Of a stretch of DNA of 64,000 nucleotides, positions 44,031-54,700 are shown one piece after another. Position numbers and translations under genes: made by a program. Source of the stretch: Haemaphysalis longicornis (Eukaryota; Arthropoda; Arachnida; Ixodida; Ixodidae); contig CM023448.1 of NCBI GenBank assembly GCA_013339765.2, positions 331,284,941-331,348,940 on the forward strand. The letters run 5' to 3'. Below the pieces are notes generated by a model. That model worked only from the letters and a program-made list of their open reading frames with translations. It was not told where the DNA came from and made no database searches. Within the stretch, counting starts at the first letter, position 1, and the number at the start of each line of letters is the position of its first letter.

Positions 44031-47000
44031 AAAATCATAATGTACTCTTAAAGCCTGATTTACACCCCCCCCCCCCCCCCGCGCGCCACCCGCTTGTCAG
44101 CAAAAAAAAAAAAAAAAAAAAACGGCCAAAGCTTAGCGAGGTTCGACACCGAAAACTTACGCATGAAAAGGGCCCAACGTCGTTAAAATCTGATGACCCA
44201 GTGCTGTCTTTAATTTTTGCAATGACAAGCTGCGACCTAAAGGGGACAACAAAGAAGAGAAGGAGAAGAGTACACTGAACAGGGTGCCAAGTTTGCAACA
44301 GCTGTTCCGAGCATCATACAGCGCGATAGTGTTTCGTACAGGTGCAAAAGACGTCTTGTGCTTGTCGCTTTTACAAGACAACCTTCCTCCACATCCCGAC
44401 ATACCCACCGAAATGCTGCCGCCGTTATTGCACCCCTACCCTTCCCTTAGCTCCTGCTGACAGCCTCTTAAGCGATAAGCTGGTTCCTCGGCGTCGGTGA
44501 AAGACAAACAAAAAAATGAGCGGCGCTTGTGGGCTGTTTTAATTAGAAACTCCTCTTGAGCGCTCCCATGAGGTCCGCAGCGTGCAGTGTCAACTACAGC
44601 GCCTACAAGCACGCGCGCATTTTTCTCACCTGTACCGGTCCCCGTGGCTGTACACTGCGCGCGAGAACGGAGCCAGGAAGAAAGGGAAACCAAAGCAGAC
44701 TAAAAGACTGAAATAGGTCCAGGCGTTCCGATGCAGTAGCACCAGCACTTTTTGGATTACTGGGGCCACGCGCGTTGCAGGAGTAGGGCGTGCACAAGCA
44801 CGCCGACGGTACGCAGTTGTTGCGTCGCTACGCTTTCTGTTTCCGTATATTGCTGAACGCACGTCACAGGCCATAGCGGAATGTCTAAAAAGAAGAGCAC
44901 GCACAGGTCGAGGCTGTCACGTGTACAAGCAGTGACTGCTCACTCCGTTGGGGAAGAATTGTACAATGCCTACTTTGATTTGGGAGCAAGGAATCCACGC
45001 CAATGTCTCTTCGAGCATTTTCTTAGGTAGACCCACGATATGACGTGCGCTTGAGATGATTTCAAGATTCCCAGGCGCTGCAAGTAGCGTACACATAGTA
45101 CTCCATGGCGCAGTAAGTGTCTTCTAGTGCCGCGAGGCAGCGGCAATAAGTATACAGTTATCTCGAACAGCCTGGATTATACATTTACCATTCAACCGGG
45201 ACCCACAAATATATGTTCCGGCAATTTTTCTTCAGCTTTCTCGTTTCACTCACCCTCCTAACAGAGTGAATTTCAGGCGCGTGACGGCGCAGTGTCGGAT
45301 CATGTTCACCTTTCACAGATACGGCCCTGTCGACTGTATGCTCACCCGGAAAGCTGGTTGTGCACGCGGCAAGGTGTCCCGGAAGCCTGGCTAGAGTGCT
45401 TGTAATCCGCGACCTAAGTCTTTTCCATACAGGGGGCCCCGGGGCATCTTCGGCGGGCGGCCCGGCGATCGATCTTGCCCCAGAGTCGGATATAAATCGG
45501 AGGGCGCGCCCCAGCGCAGCAGCTTTTGGCGGTCGAAGAATATCAAGCCGGGGCTCGGGAAGAACGAGCAATGGCCGAGGGGACGACGGCGTCAGGAAAC
45601 GCGCTGTCAAGTCTGCCGTCCTGGACAGGCTTGTTATCTCCCCGGCGTCGGGGCCATGGTGTCGGCGGTGGGCACACTTGAATTACAACGTGTGACAGCT
45701 ACCTCGCCGAATCAGACCTCACGTCAGAGAGCGCTCCTGTATATTTTCGCCGAACAGCGGCCGCCTCTTTATCGATATGTTCTTCAACCCGACGGTTTTT
45801 ACGGGCACAGAAAGTAAGATTACGGGAAACCTATTTTTGGAGCACGCCTGGGAATAATCACTGCGCGCAATCATCGCGCACTGCCCTTCCTTCCGCGCTG
45901 TTTCCTTCCTGCGTGATGTGATTTACTTTCCTGTGACATGTTGGACACTCGTCATTGCGAGGCGACGAAACAGGCCGAAACCTGCACCGAAGGTAGCAGG
46001 CTACATTCAGAATATAAGGCGTCTGTGGTTAGAAAAGAAAAAGCGGCGGTTTTATTGTTAGAAATGACCCTAGCAGTTGGTTATGTCGTAACCTTGCGCT
46101 TAATAGGAAAGTGGGCGGGGGGGTTGAGGACGGGTAAAGAGGAGAATAAGGGTTGAGGACGGAGTGGGAGAGGGAAGAGAGCTTAGTAGGCGGGCTGTGC
46201 ATCGGCACCTCCCTCAAGCTCGGCCTTTAGAAGACTAATGGCAATTAGGGGCATTTCGTGTTCCTTTCTAACAAAAAGAAAATATTTTGTTTTATTTTAT
46301 TTTATTGTTTGCAGAAGTAGTTTTGCTGGGGTTTCCTCAGTGTCGGCGATAATAAGTGCAACCATAAATTCTGGGTCGTTTAATGACCTCGGCTGAAACG
46401 CATGAGGGGAGGGGGGGCTGTTGCTAATGGTTGCCATGGCGTGATGGCGAGTTTATGTGGTGGAGCGGGGGGTTGTGTTTCTCGCTTTTGGCCTGCTGGG
46501 GACGACTGAGAGGAAGGGCTGGGTACAGAAAAACCGTGAATGGAACGTTGTTCGGTTCAATGCTGTTTACGGGTGAGTTTGGTTCCGATGTTGTTCGCTT
46601 AGAGTCATCTTGTTCTTCCGAGCTCTCTGCGTTCGAGCATATGCTATGGAGTGTATGCTGAGTGTGGTTTGAAGATGATGAAAGTGTAATCTGGTTCGTG
46701 TTTTATTGGTAAGTTTATCGAGCAGTTTTGACGGCTCCCTAGTCTGGACGTGGTTAACACTCGTGCGAACAGCACTTATCATAGGAGCAATTTTTAAAGC
46801 ACGATAACTCTTTCATTGCGATATCACTATAATATGGCTGGTGTACTGTAGCCCATACCGTAATCGATCAGTAGTCGAGGAGTCCCATTGTGGTGTCTTT
46901 CTGCCGAATTATTGCTGGAGCTGTTTCGAAACACGCAACAGCTACACTTTTTTCTCTCCAGTATTAAAGCGAACGCTCGTTTATGCAGTCCCACCGATTC

Positions 47001-47153
47001 CGTCATGCCCGTGGCCGCCATCAATGTTGCTGCACAAATGTTCAGTAATGTTGAATATAATAGTTGAGCTCATCACTAAAATTTTAAAGAAATAATCTTC
47101 AGACTTACAAATGTTCATCCTTGAACGCGCATTTCTGGCTACTCCATAAAATG
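44031..47153. other. No gene recognised
   Basis: About 3.1 kb with C and A homopolymers at about 44067-44120. At 45430-45700 the sequence is GC-rich, with a TATA-like GATATAAATC at about 45489 and an ATG in good context near 45571 (AGCAATGGCC) opening a 36-codon frame. The preceding TTTTCCATACAG could equally be a splice acceptor. I recognise no protein. Confidence 0.35.
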
Positions 47154-47409
47154 ATTGCAAATACGACGGTGGCTCAGTGGCTATGGCGTTGTGCTGCTGA
47201 GCACAATGACGCCGGTTCGATTCCCGCCCGCGGCGGCCGCTTTTCTGATCGAGGCGAGAAGCGAAAACGCCCGTTTGTTCGAGATTTCGGCGCACGTTAA
47301 AGATCCCCAGGTGGTCAAAATTAATCCGGAGCCCTCCACTACGGCGCGCCTCATCGCCTGTGTAGCGTCGGCGCGTTAAACACTTCAATCAAATCAAATT
47401 GCAAATACG
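47154..47409 (+). mobile_element. tRNA-derived SINE, family 1, full length with 12-bp target-site duplication
   Basis: ATTGCAAATACG flanks the element exactly at 47154-47165 and 47398-47409. The body (47166-47397) has an A-box GGTGGCTCAGTGGCTATGG, B-box CCGGTTCGATTCCCG, the block GCGAAAACGCCC, ATTAATCCGGAGCCCTCC and a short CAATCAAATCAAA tail. Duplication length and tail agree with LINE-type target-primed insertion. Minor changes in the head relative to the copy at 51 kb. Confidence 0.9.
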
Positions 47410-49171
47410 GAAAAAAGAAAGAAAGAAATAGGGAAAGCCGCACCACAGCAGAATGCGGTTTTTCTTTTCACATAAAGCTGCTTCTAAAAAAGTAGCAATC
47501 CTTTGCACCCTTCTCAGAGATACATGGTGCTGGAAGTTTACGAAGGGATTTGCGATTCAGTACCATGCAACGTTTACTGCTAAGTCTACACACACTCACA
47601 AACGAAGCAGATGTTGATGCGGCGCGCCCACTGATCCTCCGCACTTTACCGGCATAGATTCCACACCAAATCTGTCGACCGGAGATGCACTATCAGAGCG
47701 GAAATGTTCGCTGAGCAGCCTAAAAATTGCTTGCTCCTGCCAGAAAGAGTGCAAGTTCAACACGGGGCGTCGGTGGCTGAGGCAGCGGCGGTTCGCTTCC
47801 CGTCTGATGGACGCTCGCTCTTCTGCAGCCGACACGCCACAAGTGGGCGCACCTCGCTCTGGCGTTGAAAGTTTCGCCAGCCAGCCGTCTCGCTGCTGCA
47901 TCGCAGTGAAGCGCACTCGCTCTTCCTACGTCTCGCTTGCACTGCATACGGCGCTCCGCTCACTTTCCGCGAAAGAGCGGCACAAAAGAAAGTACAACCC
48001 CGTGTATACATCCCGCGCACGAGGTAGAGTTGGCGCAGAGAGAGCTCTGGCTGGAGGACCGTTCTGTTAGCCCAAGAGCGTTGTGTAACGCGTCACTTGT
48101 GCACGCACGCTCCTCTGCACTCCCGCAGAATTGCGGCACTGCAGCCGGCGTAACTTCGCCCCACGGGACTGCGAATTCGATTCGCGCTATAGCTACCCAC
48201 GCACACGCAGTGAACTGTCGCGCATCGCCGAAATTGCTTTTTCAATATGGGCGCCGCCGCTTCTCCGGCTGGAGATTCCGAGTTATTTAAAATTCGCCGT
48301 ATTCCGAAGCATCGAAAACTGCAGTGAGCAGCCATCCATGGCGATTGCACTCGAGGCCGAAAAGGGGGCAAAAAAAAAAAAAAAGAAATAACCGATGCGT
48401 TGAGCGTGCGGTTGCACCGCCCGTGAAGATGTGAGAAAGTGAGCCGCAAGGAATAGAAAGCACAATGGGAGCTTAGACGCCATCTGACCTATCGGCGGAG
48501 CCCCATCGCTTATATTGAGAGCGAATTCGTTTACATGTTTTGGCAGGACTGGTCATTCGCAAAAAACTACGACCATTTCAGTACGTACAGGAGGTGCTTG
48601 AAATTAAGTTGGCAATAATTACTGGACGACTTCTTCCAAGATCTGTTGGCCAGGCTACCTGCGCACGTCTTTGTCGGTGTGAAAGGTTACAAGAAATACC
48701 AGCTTTACAGACTCCCCATGCATGCTGCGGGTCTTGGCGCGTACGAACTTCGCTTGGTGGTCCCATCGGTTGTGGACCTCCCCGGTATAAATCCTATGTT
48801 TTCTTCAATTCTCAGTTTTTCATCTAAGATCGTAAAAATTATCAGCTTTATCTTGCCCCAGTGCCTTCCAGGCGTTCGCTGGCCTTCTTCTTTATAATTC
48901 TTTTCCATCGAAGTTTAGGTATCTCCTGCACTATTTGCAAATCTTCCGCGAGATACGTTCGTCCGTTCCCTGCATTGAGCAGACCCCCAAAACCTCTCCC
49001 CACGTGTCGTGCTCTGAGCTCTTGATTTATGCGCCATTTGAATTTATCTGCTTTACGTGGGCAATGTAATGTGTTGCCGCACAACGGCTCCAGCAAATTT
49101 TCTTTTCCCTTCTTGTGTCCAGATCTTCACATCTTCCTTCCGATGCCTTGGCCCCCGCGTGTGCCTTGTTT
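47410..49171. other. No gene recognised
   Basis: Moderately CpG-rich between about 47750 and 48330. Frames up to 118 codons overlap on both strands and are not recognisable. Confidence 0.38.
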
Positions 49172-49470
49172 TTAACACGAAAGTGTTTGTTCCAGGAATT
49201 CACGAAGATATCACTCACGTCATATCTGTCACGGAAGAGACGCCAAGTACAACGAAGCAAGCGGCCTGTAAAGGGTGCACCCCTGCACACAGGGTCTTCT
49301 TGCGGGAAAGCAACCTTTAGTTCTAAAGAGTACGTTATACCTCGGTTTGTTCATTTCCGGGTTTTATATTTTAACACGAAAGTGTTTTACGCCGAGATAC
49401 ACGAAGATTTCACTGTCGTCATATCTGTCACGGAAATGACGCCAGTACACCTCTGCCGAAGCGACCCGCC
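49172..49470 (+). repeat. Imperfect tandem repeat, period about 199 bp
   Basis: TTAACACGAAAGTGTTT starts both units (49172 and 49371), followed in each by CACGAAGATATCACT or CACGAAGATTTCACT and by the exact block CATATCTGTCACGGAA. The start is a short hairpin (AACAC-GAAA-GTGTT). Later parts have diverged. The frame 49115-49582 runs through both units and is not a protein I recognise. Confidence 0.75.
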
Positions 49471-49685
49471 AGCAGGACGTCGCTTGCCAAGCACACCCAG
49501 AAGACAGCCGCCGACCCGGAAATCATGCTCAGCTGCAGATTTCGCTGTACACGTCACTTTTGTGTTTTACCGATTCCTATGACAGAGGAATCAACCACAG
49601 TTTTTTTGGAAGACAATAGTCCACTTTTTCTTGGGTAACCTAAACGTAAAAAGTTTGGTCCACCCGTCCGTCCGTTCACGCGTTC

Positions 49686-49771
<86 letters not shown>

Positions 49772-49772
49772 A
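49686..49772 (+). repeat. (TCTG)n microsatellite
   Basis: About 21 units of a tetranucleotide array preceded by CCGTCCGTCCGTTC. TDRQ-repeat peptides in translation are artefacts. Confidence 0.97.
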
Positions 49773-51333
49773 TGATGAAGTGAATGGCCACATCTATATT
49801 TTGAGTTTACTCCCTACTACCTGTGTCATTTTTGCGGCAACTTCTATGAGGTACATTATTTGCATTGCTGCTGATGCTAAACTTCTCCCTTAATAGCAGC
49901 ACTACATTCCTTCTGTCTCGGCTGTTTCCCCCCTCCCATCCATCTCGCCTTGTCAGCCTTGCTTCCGTGTTATTTATCGCGCACAAAACTGACAGCTTAT
50001 CTTCCTCCTTTTCTTCAGTTGTGCTCCCTTCCTTCCTCGTGCGTTCATGGCTCGGACATAAGGTGGTGATAGTACCATAATTTATGAAGCCTGAACACGC
50101 CTCTTGGCGTGGTCAGGCTTCCCGCATTGATGCGACAACACACGTTTCGCAGTTTACGGCCCATTAAAAAAAAGCACACTGCATAAAAAGGGCAATGCCT
50201 TAGCATGAAAACCTGCCCAAGAAGGAATCCTTACAAATGTGCTTGTGTTCAGAAAGAGAAGAAAAAGGAGCCACCATCGAGAAGTGCATGGATAGTTATG
50301 CCTGACAGGGATCAGTAGCAGGCGCCGGTATGCAGTCTCTATTCCCTGGCGGAAATAATTAGTTCTGAAAATTTTTGTGCTCAATTATGCTGGATATTCA
50401 TTTAAGTCTTCTCTATAGAGGCACCATTGTTCTAAGTCCCTACAGTGTTTAAGTAAAGCCGCTTGAAATTGCACTTTTAAAGTACAAATATTTGGAACTT
50501 TTCAAAAACCGCAGCACTAAAATCGATATCGAGGTGATATTACAGCTGCGCTTGTGTTTCCAGTGCTTTGACGGCATTTTCGCTCGCCCAGAACAGTTGG
50601 GAAAGCTGTCGCGTCCAGGAACACCGAAACCTGCTCGCGAAAGCATCGAATTCACCAATATATCCTGTTCGCACGCGCGATTAGCCTTCACAAACGACCG
50701 GAATCTGACCGAGATAGGGAGAGGGTTGATGTCCCGGTGGTGGCCACGGGGAGCGACGCGATTGGCTGCCAACGGAGGCAGCTATAGCGCTGAGAATCAG
50801 GCGCAAAGCGCGGCCGACGGAGCAATTAGCGAAATGGGGGCGCAGCAATTGTGTCCGCACGCATTCCGCGTCTCGCGCAGAAAAGTGGTGCCACCGCGTC
50901 GCTCGGTCACTATGGCAGCACCGGAGCGTAGAAAACCCGCCCGGGTTTGAGGGGTTCCTTGAAACGTGTCGGCGAGAGAATTAGACCCGGGAGACGGGAG
51001 TCGCTCGCAGCTCCTCCGCCGCAGAAGGCCGGCGTCCATACAGCCGTGCATACAGCCAGCTCAGTCGTTCTTCGGCGAATAACTTGGCCGACGAGTCGTG
51101 AGGCCGAGTGAATTAGACAGCGCCCGACGCCTCATTAACCGCCACTCTCGCTTTATGTTGTTGTAAACAACGACGACAAAAGCAATAAAAATATTCCCGT
51201 TCTATGCGTATTAGAGCATATAACACACACACGCGCGATTCCCAAAGTTCTTTCCACATTTACCATGTTACGCTTTAAGTTGCTGTCGCAGTGACTACAA
51301 GTTAGGCTATTTAGTTGGTAGGCACCACTGTGG
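49773..51333. other. No gene recognised
   Basis: Anonymous. The frame at 50492-50950 (+, 152 codons) lies in moderately GC-rich sequence and has no domain I know. Confidence 0.38.
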
Positions 51334-51605
51334 AAGTACTGTGAACTACCCGCCGCGGTGGCTCAGTGGCTAAGGCGTTGCGCTGCTGAGCACGACGTCG
51401 CGGGTTCGATTCCCGGCCGCGGCGGTCGCTTTTCTGATGGAGGCGAAAAGCAAAAATGCCCGTGTGTGCGAGATTTCGGCGCACGTTAAAAATCCCCAGG
51501 TGGTCAAAATTAATCCGGAGCCCTCCACTACGGCGCGCCTCATCGCCTGCGTTGCGTCGGCGCGTTAAACCCTACAACCAATCAATCAATCAAGTACTGT
51601 GAACT
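51334..51605 (+). mobile_element. tRNA-derived SINE, family 1, intact reference copy with 14-bp target-site duplication
   Basis: AAGTACTGTGAACT occurs exactly at 51334-51347 and 51592-51605. The body (51348-51591) opens with a tRNA-like head: GCCGCGG (51352-51358) pairs with CCGCGGC (51417-51423) as an acceptor stem, A-box TGGCTCAGTGGCTAAGGCG, B-box GGGTTCGATTCCCGG. Then follow GGCGAAAAGCAAAAATGCCC, the GAGATTTCGGCGCACG block, ATTAATCCGGAGCCCTCC and the tail CCAATCAATCAATCAA. Good A and B boxes suggest it could be transcribed by RNA polymerase III. It has no coding capacity and would depend on a partner LINE. The best preserved of nine family-1 copies in the window. Confidence 0.94.
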
Positions 51606-51638
51606 GGGCGATTTGGTACTGATTTCTTATATAGCTGC

Positions 51639-51737
51639 GCGCTAACACGAGGACTAAGAAAAAAGGACCATATGATACAGGACTGCACCGCGTCCTGTAT
51701 GATATGCGCCTATTTCTTAGTCCTCGTGCTAACACGC
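51639..51737. mobile_element. Foldback / MITE-like element
   Basis: GCTAACACGAGGACTAAGAA and ATGATACAGGAC on the left are mirrored by GTCCTGTATGAT and TTCTTAGTCCTCGTGCTAAC on the right, around the short centre TGCACCGC. Arms of about 46 bp match at most positions. It begins 34 bp after the SINE duplication; the two insertions look independent. Confidence 0.65.
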
Positions 51738-54700
51738 AGATTTATAATGGACCACTGTGTCCCCGCATCGTAAGTAGCTTAGGCCCCTTACTACTGCTGA
51801 GTGCCGCATGAGCAGTAAAATTTTCTAGTCGAACTGAAAAGCTCCTAGGCGAAGCTAATGGCCCCGAGAAGCGTAATGGAAGGCACTCAATGAGTTCGTG
51901 ACGATGATTCTACTCGCGTATGATGAGGAGTTTTTGTATTACCAAGAGGAAAGTTAGTTTTCTTCAAGGAAGAAACCTTTATTGGAGCGAACTTGTGTTC
52001 CACAAAAATTCAAAGAAAATACAAGCCGCGTAGAAGCAGTCAACGAACTTACGTGGGCAGACTGGCGTCGGATAATCGAATACCGCGGCGTCCACCCTGC
52101 GAGTATTTATCTTTGGGCGTTGTTGTTTCTGAAACCATCGAATTACACCGAGAACACTGAGGATCAAAGAAGATTGTTCTAGGCCGGTGAAGTCAGGGAG
52201 ATACACTCTCCCTATGTAGCGCGAAATCTAATGCTGTTGGATGGACCAGCGCCATCCCGAGCTTTTTAATTGATTTTTCTCCGTGTAGCTGATTTAGATT
52301 CATATTGATCGTCTGTGCTTATGCTCGATAGGTAATATGAAGTTACTGTATTTGCCGTGCATATCGGTCGTTTGTTACGCTTATCTAGGCCGCAAAAATT
52401 TTTTTTCAGTCTGTTTTCATAAACTATAGACCGGCAGTGAACTTGTTCGAGAACCATCGCCGGCATTCCGAAGTCAGAGGGGACAATATATTAGCCATAT
52501 TTCACCGGATAATTAATCCAACCACAGTTTTAGTGAGCTGCGCCTGGTAGGCAGGACCCTTTCGCACCCGTGAGCCAAAATCAAATCGTTATCTACTAAC
52601 ACTACAGCTGTCAATAGGGGGAGATTCTAGTAGTCGACCTGTGATAAATCGCGCGTCTTAATGGCCTAAACGCCATGGCGCACTCATCATTCAATGGTTC
52701 GGCTAGTCGAGAATTGCGCTAGTGTGTCTTGATGTTCATCGTAAACTGTGGCCAGCTCGTTGGCCTTGCGCGCATCGCTAAGTCGTGTCATCCCAGGGGC
52801 TGCTAGCTAAATGAATAACCGTGATATCCGACCTCCTAGCTCCTATCTTAGCGAGGACCCGGCACGAGCTTGCAAATGCGGTTGATACTAAACCGAACGC
52901 CCAAGAAGCCGTCTGAAAGCAAAAAAAAAAAAAAGCAAGTGCTCGGGACAAGGCAAAATGCGAAATCTTCATAATTTTCGAAGTTCGAGTGTTTCTGTTT
53001 TTTTTTTTTTTACAAGACACGAAAAGGGACACGTCTATTGTGCTCAGTACCCGTATGACTAATGCGCGCCTTAATTCCTGCCCATGTTTCAACTCTCGTG
53101 TTCTGTAAGCAGCGGCCCTAACGTGCCCGTCACACAAACTCGGTTGTTACTAGTCCCTTTTTGTGTAAGGGGCAGACTGCAGCAAGGTATACGGTGTAAA
53201 CAGAGATATCGGCAGAACGGGTGGTGTGGACTGTAGCATTAACAAGAACTCTCGCCACGGCAAAAGCTTTTATGTAGCAGGGAAATGAGCAAAGCAAGGA
53301 TGCAATAGAAAAATAAGCTAACCCATGCACATGGCAGCCACAACTTGTGAAAACAAACTGTGAAGCTGCTGCCGAAGGTAGGCCCATTGCAAACTGTGGA
53401 AGAGCTTCTCTGTTTTGTCAACCAAGCCAGCCCACCCCACGCGGCTGCGCCCTGCAACTGCATACCGCTACTTACGTATGAGCACCGGGTGTGACGCGGT
53501 TGGAAGTGTGAGGTCACAGTGGTATCATAGTGTCTTTTTTATAAAGGCCACCATCACAAAAAAAAAGCCGGCCGCGTAAAAATTGTTTGACGCCTACATA
53601 TGAGCTCCTCCTTGACCTTTGCTCCTCGTTACGCCTAATCTCGAGCGGAGCACACAAAGCGGCTGCCCACGCGCAGCACCGATACAGAGAAGACCCCGCG
53701 CCAACATCTCCGTGCTCCACTCTCCGCAGCCGCGGATTCCCTCTTTCTTGCCTGACTTGCCTGCCGCCACCTGTTAATTAAACGAGAGCGTTTACGTCCG
53801 CTGCCACCGGTAACGGTACGCCGAAGGTAATCAGGCACGCCTCCTCCCTTCCCGCTCCCGCTCCTCTTCCTTCTTTTCCCGCGACCTGCACCGCTGTGCT
53901 GCGGCGAATTCCCGGCTTCTTTGCCCCCTCTGGCCGGGGTGCCTTCCGGCTGCTGCCCTCGAGCCTTTGCGTATGCTCTGTAGCCACGTTAGGTTCAGAA
54001 GGGGGTTGCATCCCGACTCGTATCCCAGTATGAAGCACAAGTGTGAAAGTTTCCCGACACATTATTCTTCATGAGCGGAACAACCTGGCAGTCGTAAAGC
54101 ACATCGCTATCGTTCATAAAATTTTTAGCGCTATCCGTCCCATTCGCCTCTCTTCTCTCTTACCCTCCATGGCATCTCTTTCTGAAGTATGCGCCCCTGC
54201 GCTGAAGTTTGCGAAGACGTGCAACCAAAGCTTGCTGCGGTGGTGATACGGCCACGCATACCTTAGTCCCCCTCCCCATGAGGCTCTGAAGTGGGCTTGA
54301 GCTTGGCTTATTCCCGTGTTCGTCCCTTACGTTGTGCAGTATTCCATCGGGATCCCGTGGTTTCCCGCGCTCGCCACATGCATCTAGATTTCGTCCCCTC
54401 TTTCACCGACAAAGACCCTCTCGACCACCAAGTTCCAGTGCTGAACACTCCGCTTCTCGGACTCCCGCTCACTCCGCCGCTGTTTAAATCCACGCGCAAG
54501 CCAACAGATGCGGCTGCCGGCTTGATCCTGTTAACGCCGAAACATATATTTTCGTTGCAGCTGCGGTTGCTAAGTTCACGCTGCTGGGTCGTCAAGCGCA
54601 CGATCCGCAACCGCAGCGTTTCACAAATAAACAAAACCCCGCTCACTCGCGTCGGAGTTATTAGAGAGGTTTAGCATACCGTTACCGCCTTCACGTTTCA

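Noticed and set aside
45430..45700. Possible first exon with TATA-like element and ATG
   Set aside because: Only a 36-codon unrecognised frame with no good donor site; the TATA-like string could be chance.
49686..49772. CRISPR-like regular repeats
   Set aside because: Pure tetranucleotide microsatellite without spacers; no cas-like genes anywhere in the window.
51352..51423. Possible functional tRNA gene with paired acceptor stem
   Set aside because: The D-stem does not form, and the segment is followed by a SINE body with target-site duplications; it is the head of a SINE.
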